A stretch of 64,000 nucleotides of DNA from Nyssa sinensis (taxonomy: Eukaryota > Streptophyta > Magnoliopsida > Cornales > Nyssaceae). The stretch covers positions 15,460,515-15,524,514 of the forward strand of contig CM018038.1 of the NCBI GenBank assembly GCA_008638375.1, given 5' to 3'. Below are positions 24,715-35,985 of the stretch, piece after piece (positions within the stretch are counted from its first letter, which is position 1; every line of letters begins with the position of its first letter). The notes under the pieces are model-generated. The model saw only the letters and a list, made by a program, of their open reading frames with translations, made no database searches and was not told the origin of the DNA. The translations under genes and the position numbers were made by a program.

Positions 24715-24940
24715 CTAAATGTTTATGCGGAAGTTTCGGGACCGGAGGCCCATAACAAGAATTTGGGCCTCCCCTCAGTGATTGCCAGATCTAAACAGAG
24801 GTCTTTGCTGCTAATATCCGTTAAGGATTTTAAAGATCTCTGGCTGGAAAGAGAAGCTTCTTTTGAAGACAGGTAAAGAAGTTCTTCTGAAAGCGGTTGC
24901 ACAAGCAATACCCACTTATGCTATGTCTTGCTAAGACCTG
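24715..24940 (+). mobile_element. L1-like LINE reverse transcriptase fragment
   Basis: Plus-strand translation gives NLGLPSVIARSKQRS and then, after a frameshift near 24860, [19 protein letters not shown]. This is the well-known plant LINE segment just after the reverse-transcriptase palm. It is a short, broken fragment lying just past the 3' end of the rhamnogalacturonate lyase gene and antisense to it. Confidence 0.85.
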
Positions 24941-25175
24941 TGGATCTATCGTTGTATATATTAATCTATAAATAATCGGTATAGTCTCTTGAAAACATTC
25001 TAAGAAAAAATTTAAACGATGGAAGCAACAAAAACATCTTTGCCATAATGCCAATGATACATTGATTTATTAATGAAAACATAGTCCATATCAGGTAATA
25101 TTACATTTATTCTACTTGAATATTTCAAAAAGACTGTATAGTATTTTCCTAGTTGATCTTTGACTGAAAGCAAAC

Positions 25176-25970
25176 TCAAAGAATTCTGCTGGATTGAGAA
25201 GATGGCGGACCTTCTAGACGAATATAGTCATACAAGATCCCCTGGAAAGGACTGCTGCTCCTTGGTTGTGTCAAAAAAATAGTATTGTCCCCGTGCTGGA
25301 GTAGAGAACTCGGTATGTCTACATTGTACAGCCAATAGAGCCCATGAATGCCATGCCTTGCAATTGCATTGTCCCTCCCAATCACACCGCTTGTGAATAG
25401 AGGACTATTTTTGTTTGGATCATTAACCCGAATCTATAAGAAGTAAAAACAATTCAGTCAGTAAGATGCAAATGGATACTGAAAATGAACTCACATGTGA
25501 TAATAAATCATGCAATAGTACACCTGCAATTCAGCAAGAGTTGCAGATGCAATTGCCAATCGCAGTTTGTAGGTTCCATTTGGATTGACATCGTCAAGTT
25601 CGAATTTTATCTGCCACGTGGTTCCTTGATATGTCTTGTCATCTTTTTTCCTGCAATGCAAGAAAGCTTGTTACCCAAGTGTTATTCAAACACATTACTA
25701 TTGCATAATTGAAACTACGTGCCATCATCCAAAATCAAGAAGTAGACAATTAGATCTTTGCACTAAAAATTTAGTTTGTGTTAAAGGAATGTCATGATAG
25801 TTATTTGTTAAATAAATTCTGTTCTTGTTAAGGGAGGTGTGTACCAAATTTAGTGACAATCTCAAACAGCAATTTTAGTTTTTACTATTTACCATTGTCC
25901 TCCTTGAAAGTTATACATTTTCATTCATCTTGTTCGTTGAATTCTAAAAAGAATAGTAATACATACATAT

Positions 25971-26012
<42 letters not shown>

Positions 26013-29000
26013 TTACCACCTCGAGAAGAAAACTTTTGAGAAAAGTGGTTTCATTGTAATCAGAATAGTACCTGGTAACCTGAGCAAAGAACCAATCTTT
26101 TTGATAGTCACTCTCGCCAACTATGTAGACCAAGTCTCCATTAGGATATAACTCCGTGTATCTCTCCCATAAACCATACTGCCTAAACCTGCAGATAGAA
26201 GGAAATAATAAAGATTTGGCTAGGATGGAATAATTTATAGGAAATTAATTAGAAAAATGTGTTTTTGGACATTGTAACTAGATTCCTGGTGCATGTATAA
26301 TGCATCTGTCTAGACTCTAGAGTAGCATGACTGGATTTGACTTCTTTTTTTCCAGTTAAATTATAATTTATCAAAAGAAAAACTCTTAGTAATTCCTTAG
26401 AGTAGTAAATAGGGAACTTACCTGTCAGGATGATTGACAAAGAGTCTGTTGATGTACATTGGATTAGGATCAGGTACATAGAATTCTGCGGCGGAACGAT
26501 CAGGGATGCCAATTTCCCACAGTGTGGGGCCATCTCTTGGAGGCTCATATACAAGATCACCCACATCAATTTTACAACCTGCTTTCGCATATTATTCAAA
26601 CCATATCATGCATAATGGGAAGACTTCGAAGAAAAGAAAAGGAAGAGGAAGATAATAACAAGAAAGTGTGCTAACAAGACCTGAGGTAATGGCAACGGGA
26701 ACATCATATCGGTAATCTCCAATAAATCCAGGGACCCATGCATAAAGATTATAGTTGCCAGTACGTACATTATTGATGCAGAAATAGCCTTCCTCATTTG
26801 CTTTGGTCCAAAATTGGTAGTCCTGACAAAAGTAGCATTCAAAATTAGTAGCCATAAATACGCCATTGGAAATTTGGATGCAACTTCAAAGAATAATGAC
26901 TTTAGTTTACTTTCTGTAAGTTTTGAGAAAGTGATGTTTAATTTAGTCCATCAATCTCATGTTAAAGTCAAGAAAAATGCTGAGAACACTCGAAAATGAC
27001 ATGGTCATATTATGGAGTCACCTTGCATTCTCTTTGCCACGATCCAATGTCTCCTGGTGGGGCTAACCCCACATAAGCACTGTTTGCTGATATATAATTA
27101 TCGCTAACATAACTAGAAAAGAAATAGTTACAAAAACTTTAGCCAACATATACATATTAGAGGAAATAAAGAAAAGAAAATGAAACCATTCGTTTTACAA
27201 TTTCGATATGGAATCAAGAGAAGGTAAAAAGAAAATAAGAGGTTCTACCTGTCTTGAACTAGTAATCTACCACTAACATTGCCTCGTTGATCAGAAGTTG
27301 GGAAGTCCTCTGATGCTGGAAAACTGTAAGGCCAGCTTTGGACTTCAGTCATCATCTGAAAACGAATACTTACAAATGCTTGCCATCAAAATGTCCATCT
27401 TGTCATACTTTCTAATTTGTATGCTTGTATATACGTGTGTGTATTTATGTAACTAATAAATTTTTCTGCATTAAACCTGTCCTTTGGCATCCTCCCATAG
27501 CGTGAATTGGTCGTCTCCATTCATAACGGAATTAAGGTAGATGAAAACCGGGCCAAAAACTTTCTTCCATGGCTCACCCTGTCCGAATTTTGGGACCAGA
27601 TCATCCCCAGTATAGTGAGCACTGAGAAACATCTGAAAATGCCATATCAATCCAAGTTAAAGTTATTAGAGATATCATCACAGCAAAGATAATTGGATTT
27701 GTTGTACATTTATATTGTTGTATATTAGTGCATTCCACCAACATTGTAATTTTCTTCTCTCTACAGAGTCTAAAGAACACCATTCAAATTTACTAAAAAT
27801 GTTTCAAGAAGCTTACAGCTAGGGTAGTGGGGCCCACATGGGAGGAGAGGTTCTGTTTAACTGGCCCACCAGTTCGGAACTCATCACTGGGTGTGATTTG
27901 CCAGAACCCCACAGGCGGGTCCATACATATCCAGCCGTGCACCCTTAGATCTTTGTTATTACACGAGTATTGGTACTTGTCATCCACCTATGCAGCACAG
28001 GATCAATCAGAAAACAAAAATTGATAGTTTCAACAGATTTACATCACACCTGAGATCGTATGGCCCATTTTATGACTTCAATATATGTCTCAACCTTCCA
28101 GGTTGCTTTTAATTTTTTTGGAAATTTTTTTTTGGGTGGGGGGAATGATGGTTTATATTCTCCCACCACTCGTGTGAGAAATGAGAAGGCCCAACTCCAC
28201 CTTGGTTTTTCCATTCTCTGATGTGCTGTCCACACCAAGAAGGCATGAGTAGGTATACTAGCCTTGCTTGCAATCAATTCTTGCCATGATATCAAGAGTA
28301 GTTAATGGGCTCTGCTACATTGTTAATTACATAGTGTTCATAGAAGAAAAATAGAAAAAGTCTGCTATGACCATCCAGGGGAAATGACCACCAGTCTAGT
28401 TCATAATTTTGGAGCCCCCTATGAAGCGCGGACACTCTATTTTGGCTCACGTGTCCGTGTCGGACACGAACACTTTCCAGACACTTGAATCATGGATGTT
28501 GATGATTAAATGAAGAAGTTCTTTAATTTTTATTTAATAGCTTTGTTATTTTAATGTCTTAATAATATTTTTTAAATTTGTGTGCTTTTATGCCAATTTT
28601 AATTGAAATAATATTAAGTTTTTATACTATGGTCATATAAAAAATATAAAAAAATTATATATATTCAACGTGTCCGTATCCTACTTTTTTGAAAAATAAC
28701 AATCCGCGTGTCCGTGTCGTGTCGTATCCGTGCTTCTTAGGGAGTCCCAAATTAGTGATGAAATTGAATGGTAGAAGTTACCTCTCCTTTAAATTCTGGC
28801 TCCACAGGATTGGTAAGCAGAACTGCTTCTGGGTAAGCAAGGGCTTGGCCTCTCCGCGGTAACCGATCGTCTGGCAAGGGCATGTATCTTTTCCTGTTAT
28901 CAGCCACGGCCATGTAGTGAAACCTATCCACCCCAAATGCCAATGTTGTTAAATTCTCTCTTTCGCTCTCTCTCTTCCTTAAAAAAAATGTTCAGTACCA

Positions 29001-31163
29001 TGTCAAAAAGACCTATTGATCAATGAAAAATTGATGCTATCCAATGTAATGAAATTATTGTGATGTAATGTTAATAACATTGGTTACACCTACTGAAAAA
29101 AAAAAGATAAAATGGTTTTCCAAATATATGTTTGTTAGTATAAATGCTAATATACAATTAAATACCAAGGTCCCATCCTTTTTTCTTTTCTCTGGTGCTC
29201 CCAAAGAGAGACATGTTAATGAACAATGACTAATGTTATTAGTTCTTGTTGAGATTTATACTTTAATCTTAATAACACACTATCTTATATTAAATTACTT
29301 CAAACGACTTCTAATTTACATTAAAATATTTTCTACTTACTGATAACCAAATCGAATCTAATTATAGAAGGAAGAATCTTGTTTACTTGTCTTTTCTGAG
29401 CTTGAATGCGATTCTTGTTTCACCAAGGCTGAAAGCAGGCCATTCCATTGAACCTAAGTGTTCATAAATGGCATAGGAGTAGAAGCCCGAGCAACCACGA
29501 AGCACAATAAACCTAGAAATTCATCATTATTATTTAGTGATGACAATGATAATAATAGTAAAAATAATTAACAGCATCATCAATATAAATATAGGATGAT
29601 TAAAGAAAGAACCTTTTGTCTATATTTAAAGGAACCAGCAAGCCCTGGAGGGAGGGATCCCATGGTCTTGAGAATGAGACCTCTATCTGTTCCTCAGTTT
29701 CCACTATAACCTTAAAGCTTGTTGCTTTGATCCTGCATAGTAATCAGTTCTTGGTAGCATTAGTACAAAAAAATGAGATTATTTAGATACTAGCATTAGT
29801 CACATAGACAATACAGAGAGCGAGCGAGAGAGAGAGAGAGAGGACTTACACTTCAAACACTCCTGTTTTTCCACTACCACCATCTAGTGCATTCCAAACA
29901 ACATCCCAGTATCTACACATTCCATTAGAAAACTGAGCCAAGTTTTTAGTAATTTAATTACCTAATAGCAAATGAAGTGAAAGTTAATTATTTTATAATC
30001 TGCAAGAATTATAGGAAGACCAAATGTATTTTTATTTTTATTTTTTGATAGGTAAAATTTATTCTTAAAAAATATGCCTAATGTACTTCCTATATGTAGT
30101 AGCAGAAAAAAAAAGTATGTTATTAACAAATCTATGACTATCACCACATCTCCTAAAAATACTGTTGAGACATTCACAGAAAATTAAGATTCAAACCATA
30201 ATTAATTAGGTTATTTTATGTCCATGCAACAAAGAACTTTTTATTTTATATTTCCACATTATACTTCAACGTACCTCAGAATATTAATAAAGAAAATAAG
30301 TTAGGAAGCAATTGTAATGCCAGTTACCCTCTATTAGTTTCATCATTGAGAACTTCGAGCAAATTGTCAATGCCATTATATCGTATTCCAGTGACAATTC
30401 CCTCTGGATTTGAAAATGTGACTTGGAGTATGCCATTATCTATCATCACCTGGAAAAAACAATGACTTGTTTACATGATATGACGCGAACTACTTGATAA
30501 ATGCTTTGAAGTTGATACACAGTGCCTGCACCGGAGCCCTTGTTCAGGAGTCACAAATGTTCTAACTAGAACCCCGCCTCCCCTCCCCACCCCACCCGAA
30601 AGAAAAAAAAAAAGCGTCACAATAGCAGAAGATGGCATGAATTGATCAGAAAGGAACATGAAGCAAAATCGGAATCTAAAAGTTCTTATGTTAATTTTCA
30701 ATGAGGTGTCTTTTCCCATTGATTTTTTATTCAGACCCACCCTTATATTTATTTAACTATATGATTTTTGTTTTTGTTTTTGTTTTGATAAGTAAGAATA
30801 TATAAAAGGCGCCCAAGGGTGCTGCAACCAGCAATACAAAGGCAGGACTACACAAATTATGGCCTCAAAGACCCCAAAAAATCGACATATGCACCTGAAC
30901 ATGAAGCAAAATCAGAATCTAAAAGTTCTTATGTTAATTTTCAATGAGGTGTCTTTTCCCATTGATTTTTGATTCAGACCCACCCTTATATTTATTTAAC
31001 TATACAATATACAAGTAATTTGAAAGCAACTTCAATGTCAAAATGACCTTAAAAAATGTAAAACAAGTTAGAATATACACAATTTACTTGCATGGCGATC
31101 TTATATACACAATTTACTTACATGGCGATCTTGAGTATGCAATTGCACTGCTAAAGGGGCCAT
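25176..31163 (-). CDS. Rhamnogalacturonate lyase (PL4-type), complete 15-exon gene
   Basis: The enzyme cleaves the rhamnogalacturonan-I backbone of pectin by beta-elimination. Coding exons (minus strand) are 31163-31122, 30449-30328, 29912-29850, 29732-29613, 29512-29387, 28923-28782, 27987-27817, 27632-27477, 27355-27249, 27112-27022, 26822-26681, 26578-26422, 26188-26072, 25650-25524 and 25433-25176. They join in frame to 1,941 nt (646 residues), the usual family length. The N-terminal catalytic beta-sandwich domain includes [10 protein letters not shown] and [16 protein letters not shown], a short fibronectin-like domain carries [17 protein letters not shown], and the C-terminal carbohydrate-binding-like domain ends with [19 protein letters not shown]. 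The start is the first ATG after an in-frame TGA, and no signal peptide follows it. A further 5' exon is possible because a splice-acceptor-like AG lies 34-36 nt upstream. The exon 4 donor (GTTCTT) is weak. Confidence 0.93.
25973..26010. repeat. (TA)n microsatellite in a lyase intron
   Basis: About 19 uninterrupted TA units in the intron between lyase exons 13 and 14. Confidence 0.95.
28405..28753. mobile_element. MITE-like element in the lyase intron 6
   Basis: The left end AATTTTGGAGCCCCCTATG is a diverged inverse of the right end (reverse-complemented: AATTTGGGACTCCCTAAG). After them both sides have GAAGCGCGGACA or GAAGCACGGATA, and then GTGTCCGTGTC motifs. The element is 349 bp with roughly 30-bp imperfect inverted termini. 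It ends 28 bp from the splice donor of exon 6. I see no clear target duplication, so the superfamily is open. Confidence 0.6.
30654..31004 (-). mobile_element. LINE 3' tail flanked by 108-bp direct repeats
   Basis: The central 135 bp (30762-30896) reads, on the minus strand, like the 3' end of a plant LINE: a GGGCGCCTTTTATATATTC-type block followed by an A-rich (CAAAAA)n tail. It is flanked by two copies of the same 108-bp sequence, 30654-30761 and 30897-31004, which differ at only a few positions. If the flanks are a target-site duplication they are far longer than the usual 7-20 bp. The whole structure lies in lyase intron 1. Confidence 0.75.
31073..31132. repeat. 30-bp tandem duplication across the exon 1 splice donor of the lyase gene
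   Basis: A 30-bp unit is present twice, at 31073-31102 and 31103-31132, differing at one base. The exon-side copy reads CGCCAT|GTAAGT on the minus strand and is the donor used in the gene model. The intron-side copy reads CGCCAT|GCAAGT, a potential GC donor. Reading through to it would meet an in-frame stop. Confidence 0.85.
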
Positions 31164-32434
31164 TGATCCAATGCCAGTTCTATCTCCTGTAACTTCTTGT
31201 GCACAACAAAAATCTCAGTCTTAATTCTAAGAAAACAAGTGATTTCTGAATATGTAAAAAAAATTTAGTATTTGCTAAAATTTCTCTAAAGATCCATGAT
31301 GATTTTTGAAGAAGAAAATATTGTTCATATAGTTCTTACATCTATGCAATCTGCCAATCTGAATGTAGGAAATGAAATATGAAGTCATTTTATATGTGTA
31401 GTTTGGCTTGGCTGGGCGTTCCTTGAACTGGAGTTAAAGCATTCTCTTTTTGACTTCATCTTTTTGTAATCTCTTTACTTATTCGCCACCATTGTTTGGT
31501 GAACTAAATATGGCTTACAAGAGTCGCTATGTATGGAAGCCAAAAGAACATCTCATGAAATCATGAATAAATTGTAAAACAAATCTACTTCATTAAATCA
31601 TGTCTTTGTGATGAATCTTACTCCATTCAATCTCAGTGCACTGTTTTTTGCAATATATTTATGCTTATAAAAGCTTTCAATACTGAAAGAAACTAGAAAT
31701 CCAGATCAGATTACAACGGATGATAGTAATCTAAATGGATCTAATGACCCACATTTTTATGCCCTTTAACATCTCTCAAGGAAAAAATCAGTAAAATATT
31801 TTCAATTCATCTAGCCTCATATAAGTTGAGGGAAAAAAATAGTAAAAATCTGAATATAATGTGAGATGATAGTTGGAAAATAATTATTATTATAATGACT
31901 ATTATTATTGAAAATATCTATAATTTTATATTTCTCTTTAAAATTAATTTTTATTTGATATGGAAGAGATAAATTTTTTCATATCGAATAGATCAACCAG
32001 TCTTATTTATATTTTAAATTATTAGTCTAACATCACTCTAATAATCTTAAATTATTTAAGGTAATGTAACTATAAACTCAAACTTATAGAAACAAATTGT
32101 TTTAATATTAAATGGTCTAAATACTAAAGTTAAAATACTTGTGATGAATAAAAATTTAATTTATAAATTATTAATAATTAAGAAAATGTTATGTATTTTT
32201 AATTATATTCCTAATGTGATATGTCAGAATATGATAACTCTAAATTTTATAAAATATAATTTTTAAAATCACTATATCCTAATACATCATATTAAAAATA
32301 TTTAACACTATTCAATTAATTAAAACACCCTTTCTCATTTAAGCTCAAGCTATAACATTACCCAATTATCTACATAATTGGGTAGATACATTGCCATCTT
32401 AAGTTGGGGCCCACATTACCACTTGAAACTCACA

Positions 32435-32476
<42 letters not shown>

Positions 32477-33527
32477 TAATAATAATAATAATTTCGTTTC
32501 AGCGATTGACAAACAAGACTTAAGTTAACTCTGATTAAAACAGCAGGAAAAATCATACTTCTCTTCTGAATTTTTCGCTAGTGCAGACATATGTTTCTGA
32601 AATTACCCCAGCGTCCCACTCCCATATAGTCTCGGCATTGACCGGGTCAATGGGAAAGTTTCAGCGCGATCATCATCATCAATTGCCCCCACCGTCGGCA
32701 AAATCACACAATGTCTCCTTGTACCGCCACCAACGCCACCGGTACTGCAACTCTAAGTACCCCATCTGCTAGTATTCTATATATACAAAAACACAAACAA
32801 CAACAGATACATTTCTTCACTCATCTTCCTCAAATCCGGTGTGCGACACTGATAAAAATCTAACGAAAAAAAAGGAGAGAAGAGGAGAGAGAATAGTTGG
32901 TAAAAGTATGGTGTGGAGGCCATTGTACATTCCACGATTAGGTCTTTCAAACGCCCTCTCCAATTGAATTGGTCATGTAGTCTACGGCTCATCACGCTAG
33001 CATTGAGGACTGCCTGCGTTTAGTTCCAACGACTCACAATTAATTGACGCAGAATTAGCTTTGGTAAAACTAGCACTGTGCTTGGTCCAAAGAAATTGAA
33101 GGAAAAAAAAAAAGAGGAGGGATGGAAAAGTTATTTTATATTTAATTTTAAAAATAAAAAGGAAGAAGAAAGGAAAATTTTATTTTACTTTCATGTCAAA
33201 GGTGGGAAGAGAATGTGATAAAGGATTAACGAGACATTGATTAGACAATTTATTCTTATTGTTTAAAAAACAAATGAATTCCTATTTAATTTACTATTTT
33301 TTCTCACATAATATAATACTTCATTCCTTTTTTTTTTTTTATATATATATTTTAAACAAGGTAAGAGAATTATACTATTATTTATTTAGTCATTCAAACA
33401 TAAATAAAGAATTATAATTAATTTAATACAAATTTCTTTTCATCCCCATATCGCTTGTTTAAATAGACCTTAACGCTTCTGACTACATATTTTTATTTTT
33501 ATTTCAAATGAGTTGGCATTAGTATGA

Positions 33528-33558
<31 letters not shown>

Positions 33559-35123
33559 ACTAATGTAGTACAATAATCTCAAATTTCTATCTCAATGAGC
33601 TAATATTAATGTATTATTATATTATTGATAATATTTTAAATCATATATAAATAATATATTACAATAATATAATGTTATATAGTTGTCACTTTATATGAAA
33701 TACAAATTTAAGAATTACTTTTTCACTTATATAAAATGTTTTACAATTCGGTATATTTTTATTTCACTTTTCCAACTAGTAGTACATTAAAATTCGTAAC
33801 ATGAAAAAATAAATTACTATGTCTTCACGAGATCTTCAACTCAAATTACATGTAAAAACTAGTTAAAAATTCATAGTTGAGGGGTAAAAAAATTGTGTAA
33901 CATGAACAGGTTCAATAGATTTTGAATACCCCAATCCAATAAATTGGGATGATAGTAAAAGCTAAATTACTTTGTTTTTATTTTTTTTAATGACACAGAT
34001 GTCTTGAGCTTTGCTCGACTAATCTCATGAGTACAATAATCTTCCCGTCCTAATCACACCAAATAATTATTGGATCACAAGAACCTTAAGAGTGTCCCTT
34101 GAAAAAAATCACACTCCGTGAGATTTAAACTTGAGAACTTGAGACTTGGTGTTTATTGCTCATAAATACAAACATAATCATAATCAACAATTCACATATA
34201 ATATGAGATTGTAAGGGTGGGTCTAATTTCTAATGATTAAGATAAATAATATAATAAATAGAGTTGGCACACCATCTAAGCCAAAGTCCAATGTCCCTTG
34301 AGACAAACTCAATTGAAGCAATGCTCAGGTGAAGGTAACCAGGTTGTTGCAAGGCGGTGATCAAGGTAGCCAAGGTGAAACTCAGTTGGAACTATTTTCC
34401 AAAATTCAAAGCTCCAAAATAACAAGGGATGACGAGGGTCTCGCCCGAGGTCATCATTCTTCAAAGGCGTAAAGCTCTAATATAACAAGTTTCAACAAAA
34501 TATACGAAGTCCCCACTTTTACGGCCGAGGTGGTGGCCCAATAGTAGGTCAAGGATATTATACCGCCAAGGGCATGCATTTATCCGATCATGGTTCAATA
34601 CTCTATATACGTACTAGGTTATGACCTAACGGTCATGATTTAATACTATACATACTGGGTCATGACCCGAGGTACAAATGCATTAAGCCTAAAACCTGCG
34701 GTCTTGTTTATAATTTTTGCGAGGCAAGATTTGAAGCAAAGACAGACTAACCCTACCCCACACCATTACAAATTTACAACTTGAGCCAACGCCAAAGGCA
34801 ATGCAAAATTAGATATTGGGAAATAAGTCAATCAAAGGCAACTGCTTCAGTTTACATTTTACGTAAAGCAACAAATGAACTAAACCACAATGCAAAGTTA
34901 ACAGAGTTAAAATTCTAATAAACTTGGTGTAACTTTACAGAATTCCATATTTAAGAATGGAGAAACTCAGACTCATCTCATATAGGGAATGGATATGCAT
35001 GACCAGTCATATTAACACAATGCAAAAAGAGTTCAAAAGTCATTGCAGTATGCTCTCTCATAACAAATTTAAGTAGATGAAACGATGAAGCGCGGAGTAC
35101 TGCTAATGTATTCCCTTCTACTG
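31164..35123. other. Spacer between the lyase and zinc-finger genes (lyase promoter lies here)
   Basis: The first kilobase upstream of 31163 should contain the lyase leader and promoter, but I cannot place a TATA box or start site with confidence. Microsatellites include (TA)n at 32440-32470 and 33530-33557. Bases 34255-34760 are less AT-rich and resemble decayed transposon sequence, with a GGGTCATGACCC palindrome near 34669. No supported ORF. Confidence 0.5.
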
Positions 35124-35952
35124 CTAATGCACGTCATTGTCCTCTGTTTTTTTCTGGAGAAAAAGTGAACCTAATAGAACGGCAAAGCCTGTTATTGCAA
35201 TTGTAAAAAGAAGGCGTGACCGTGAAAAATCATGTGGCGGCGGCCTTCTTTGAGCATCGCCAGGCTCTCTTTCAGGTGCCCTTGCGTCCCTATAGAAATT
35301 CCAAATAGACAACACCCAAGAACAAGCAAGTCAAAAGTAGAATACTAAATACTTCTTAAAAAATTCAATAGATCTTAATGAAAAACAGAAATCCCCAATA
35401 GTTCAGTGAACTAGGACACATAAAAAAGTAGAACAAGAACAATGTTTCAATAGAGAAGAGCACAATCCAGGACTTGTAGTGAATGAGGTTTGTGCAGCTC
35501 GGGGTATGTTCCTCTCTAACCCACAGGTGATACAAGTACAGGTTAAAGAACGGAAATATTTTACAACGTAGTGAATCAAATAGTACTCATAGGAAGTAAG
35601 TAGGATTGAATACACTTTAACGATAAAAAGACCATTATCCAATATTCGTACTGTCCAATGTTGTCACCTAGAACATAGATTATTATGGTATGTGAAATGG
35701 GTACGGAAACGTAGATCGTCAATTGTTATGAAACGCATTACATCAAGAATATTCTAATCACTTTGTTGGAGCAAAATAAGTTTATTTGTAAAGTGGAACA
35801 CTTCTTAGATCGTATTTGTAATCATTCTCATTATTTTTTAAAGAATATACATTGCTTTCACGAGGTGGAACTCCAAAGTGAAATTTTATTTAGTGTAGTC
35901 GTCTATACATGTGTAAATTTTTTAGATAAGTTGGTGAAGGTATGTAGGTATA

Positions 35953-35985
<33 letters not shown>

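Noticed and set aside
28405..28753. Assignment of the lyase intron 6 element to the hAT family at 8.2 and 10.8 kb because of shared GTGTCCGTGTC-like motifs
   Set aside because: Its termini (AATTTTGGAGCCCCCTA...) differ and no 8-bp flanking duplication is present, so it belongs to another family.
32581..32995. Facing ORFs of 63 and 72 codons upstream of the lyase gene, considered as a missing first exon
   Set aside because: Neither encodes a convincing signal peptide that splices in frame to the lyase start, and neither has a family match. I left the question of an upstream exon open.
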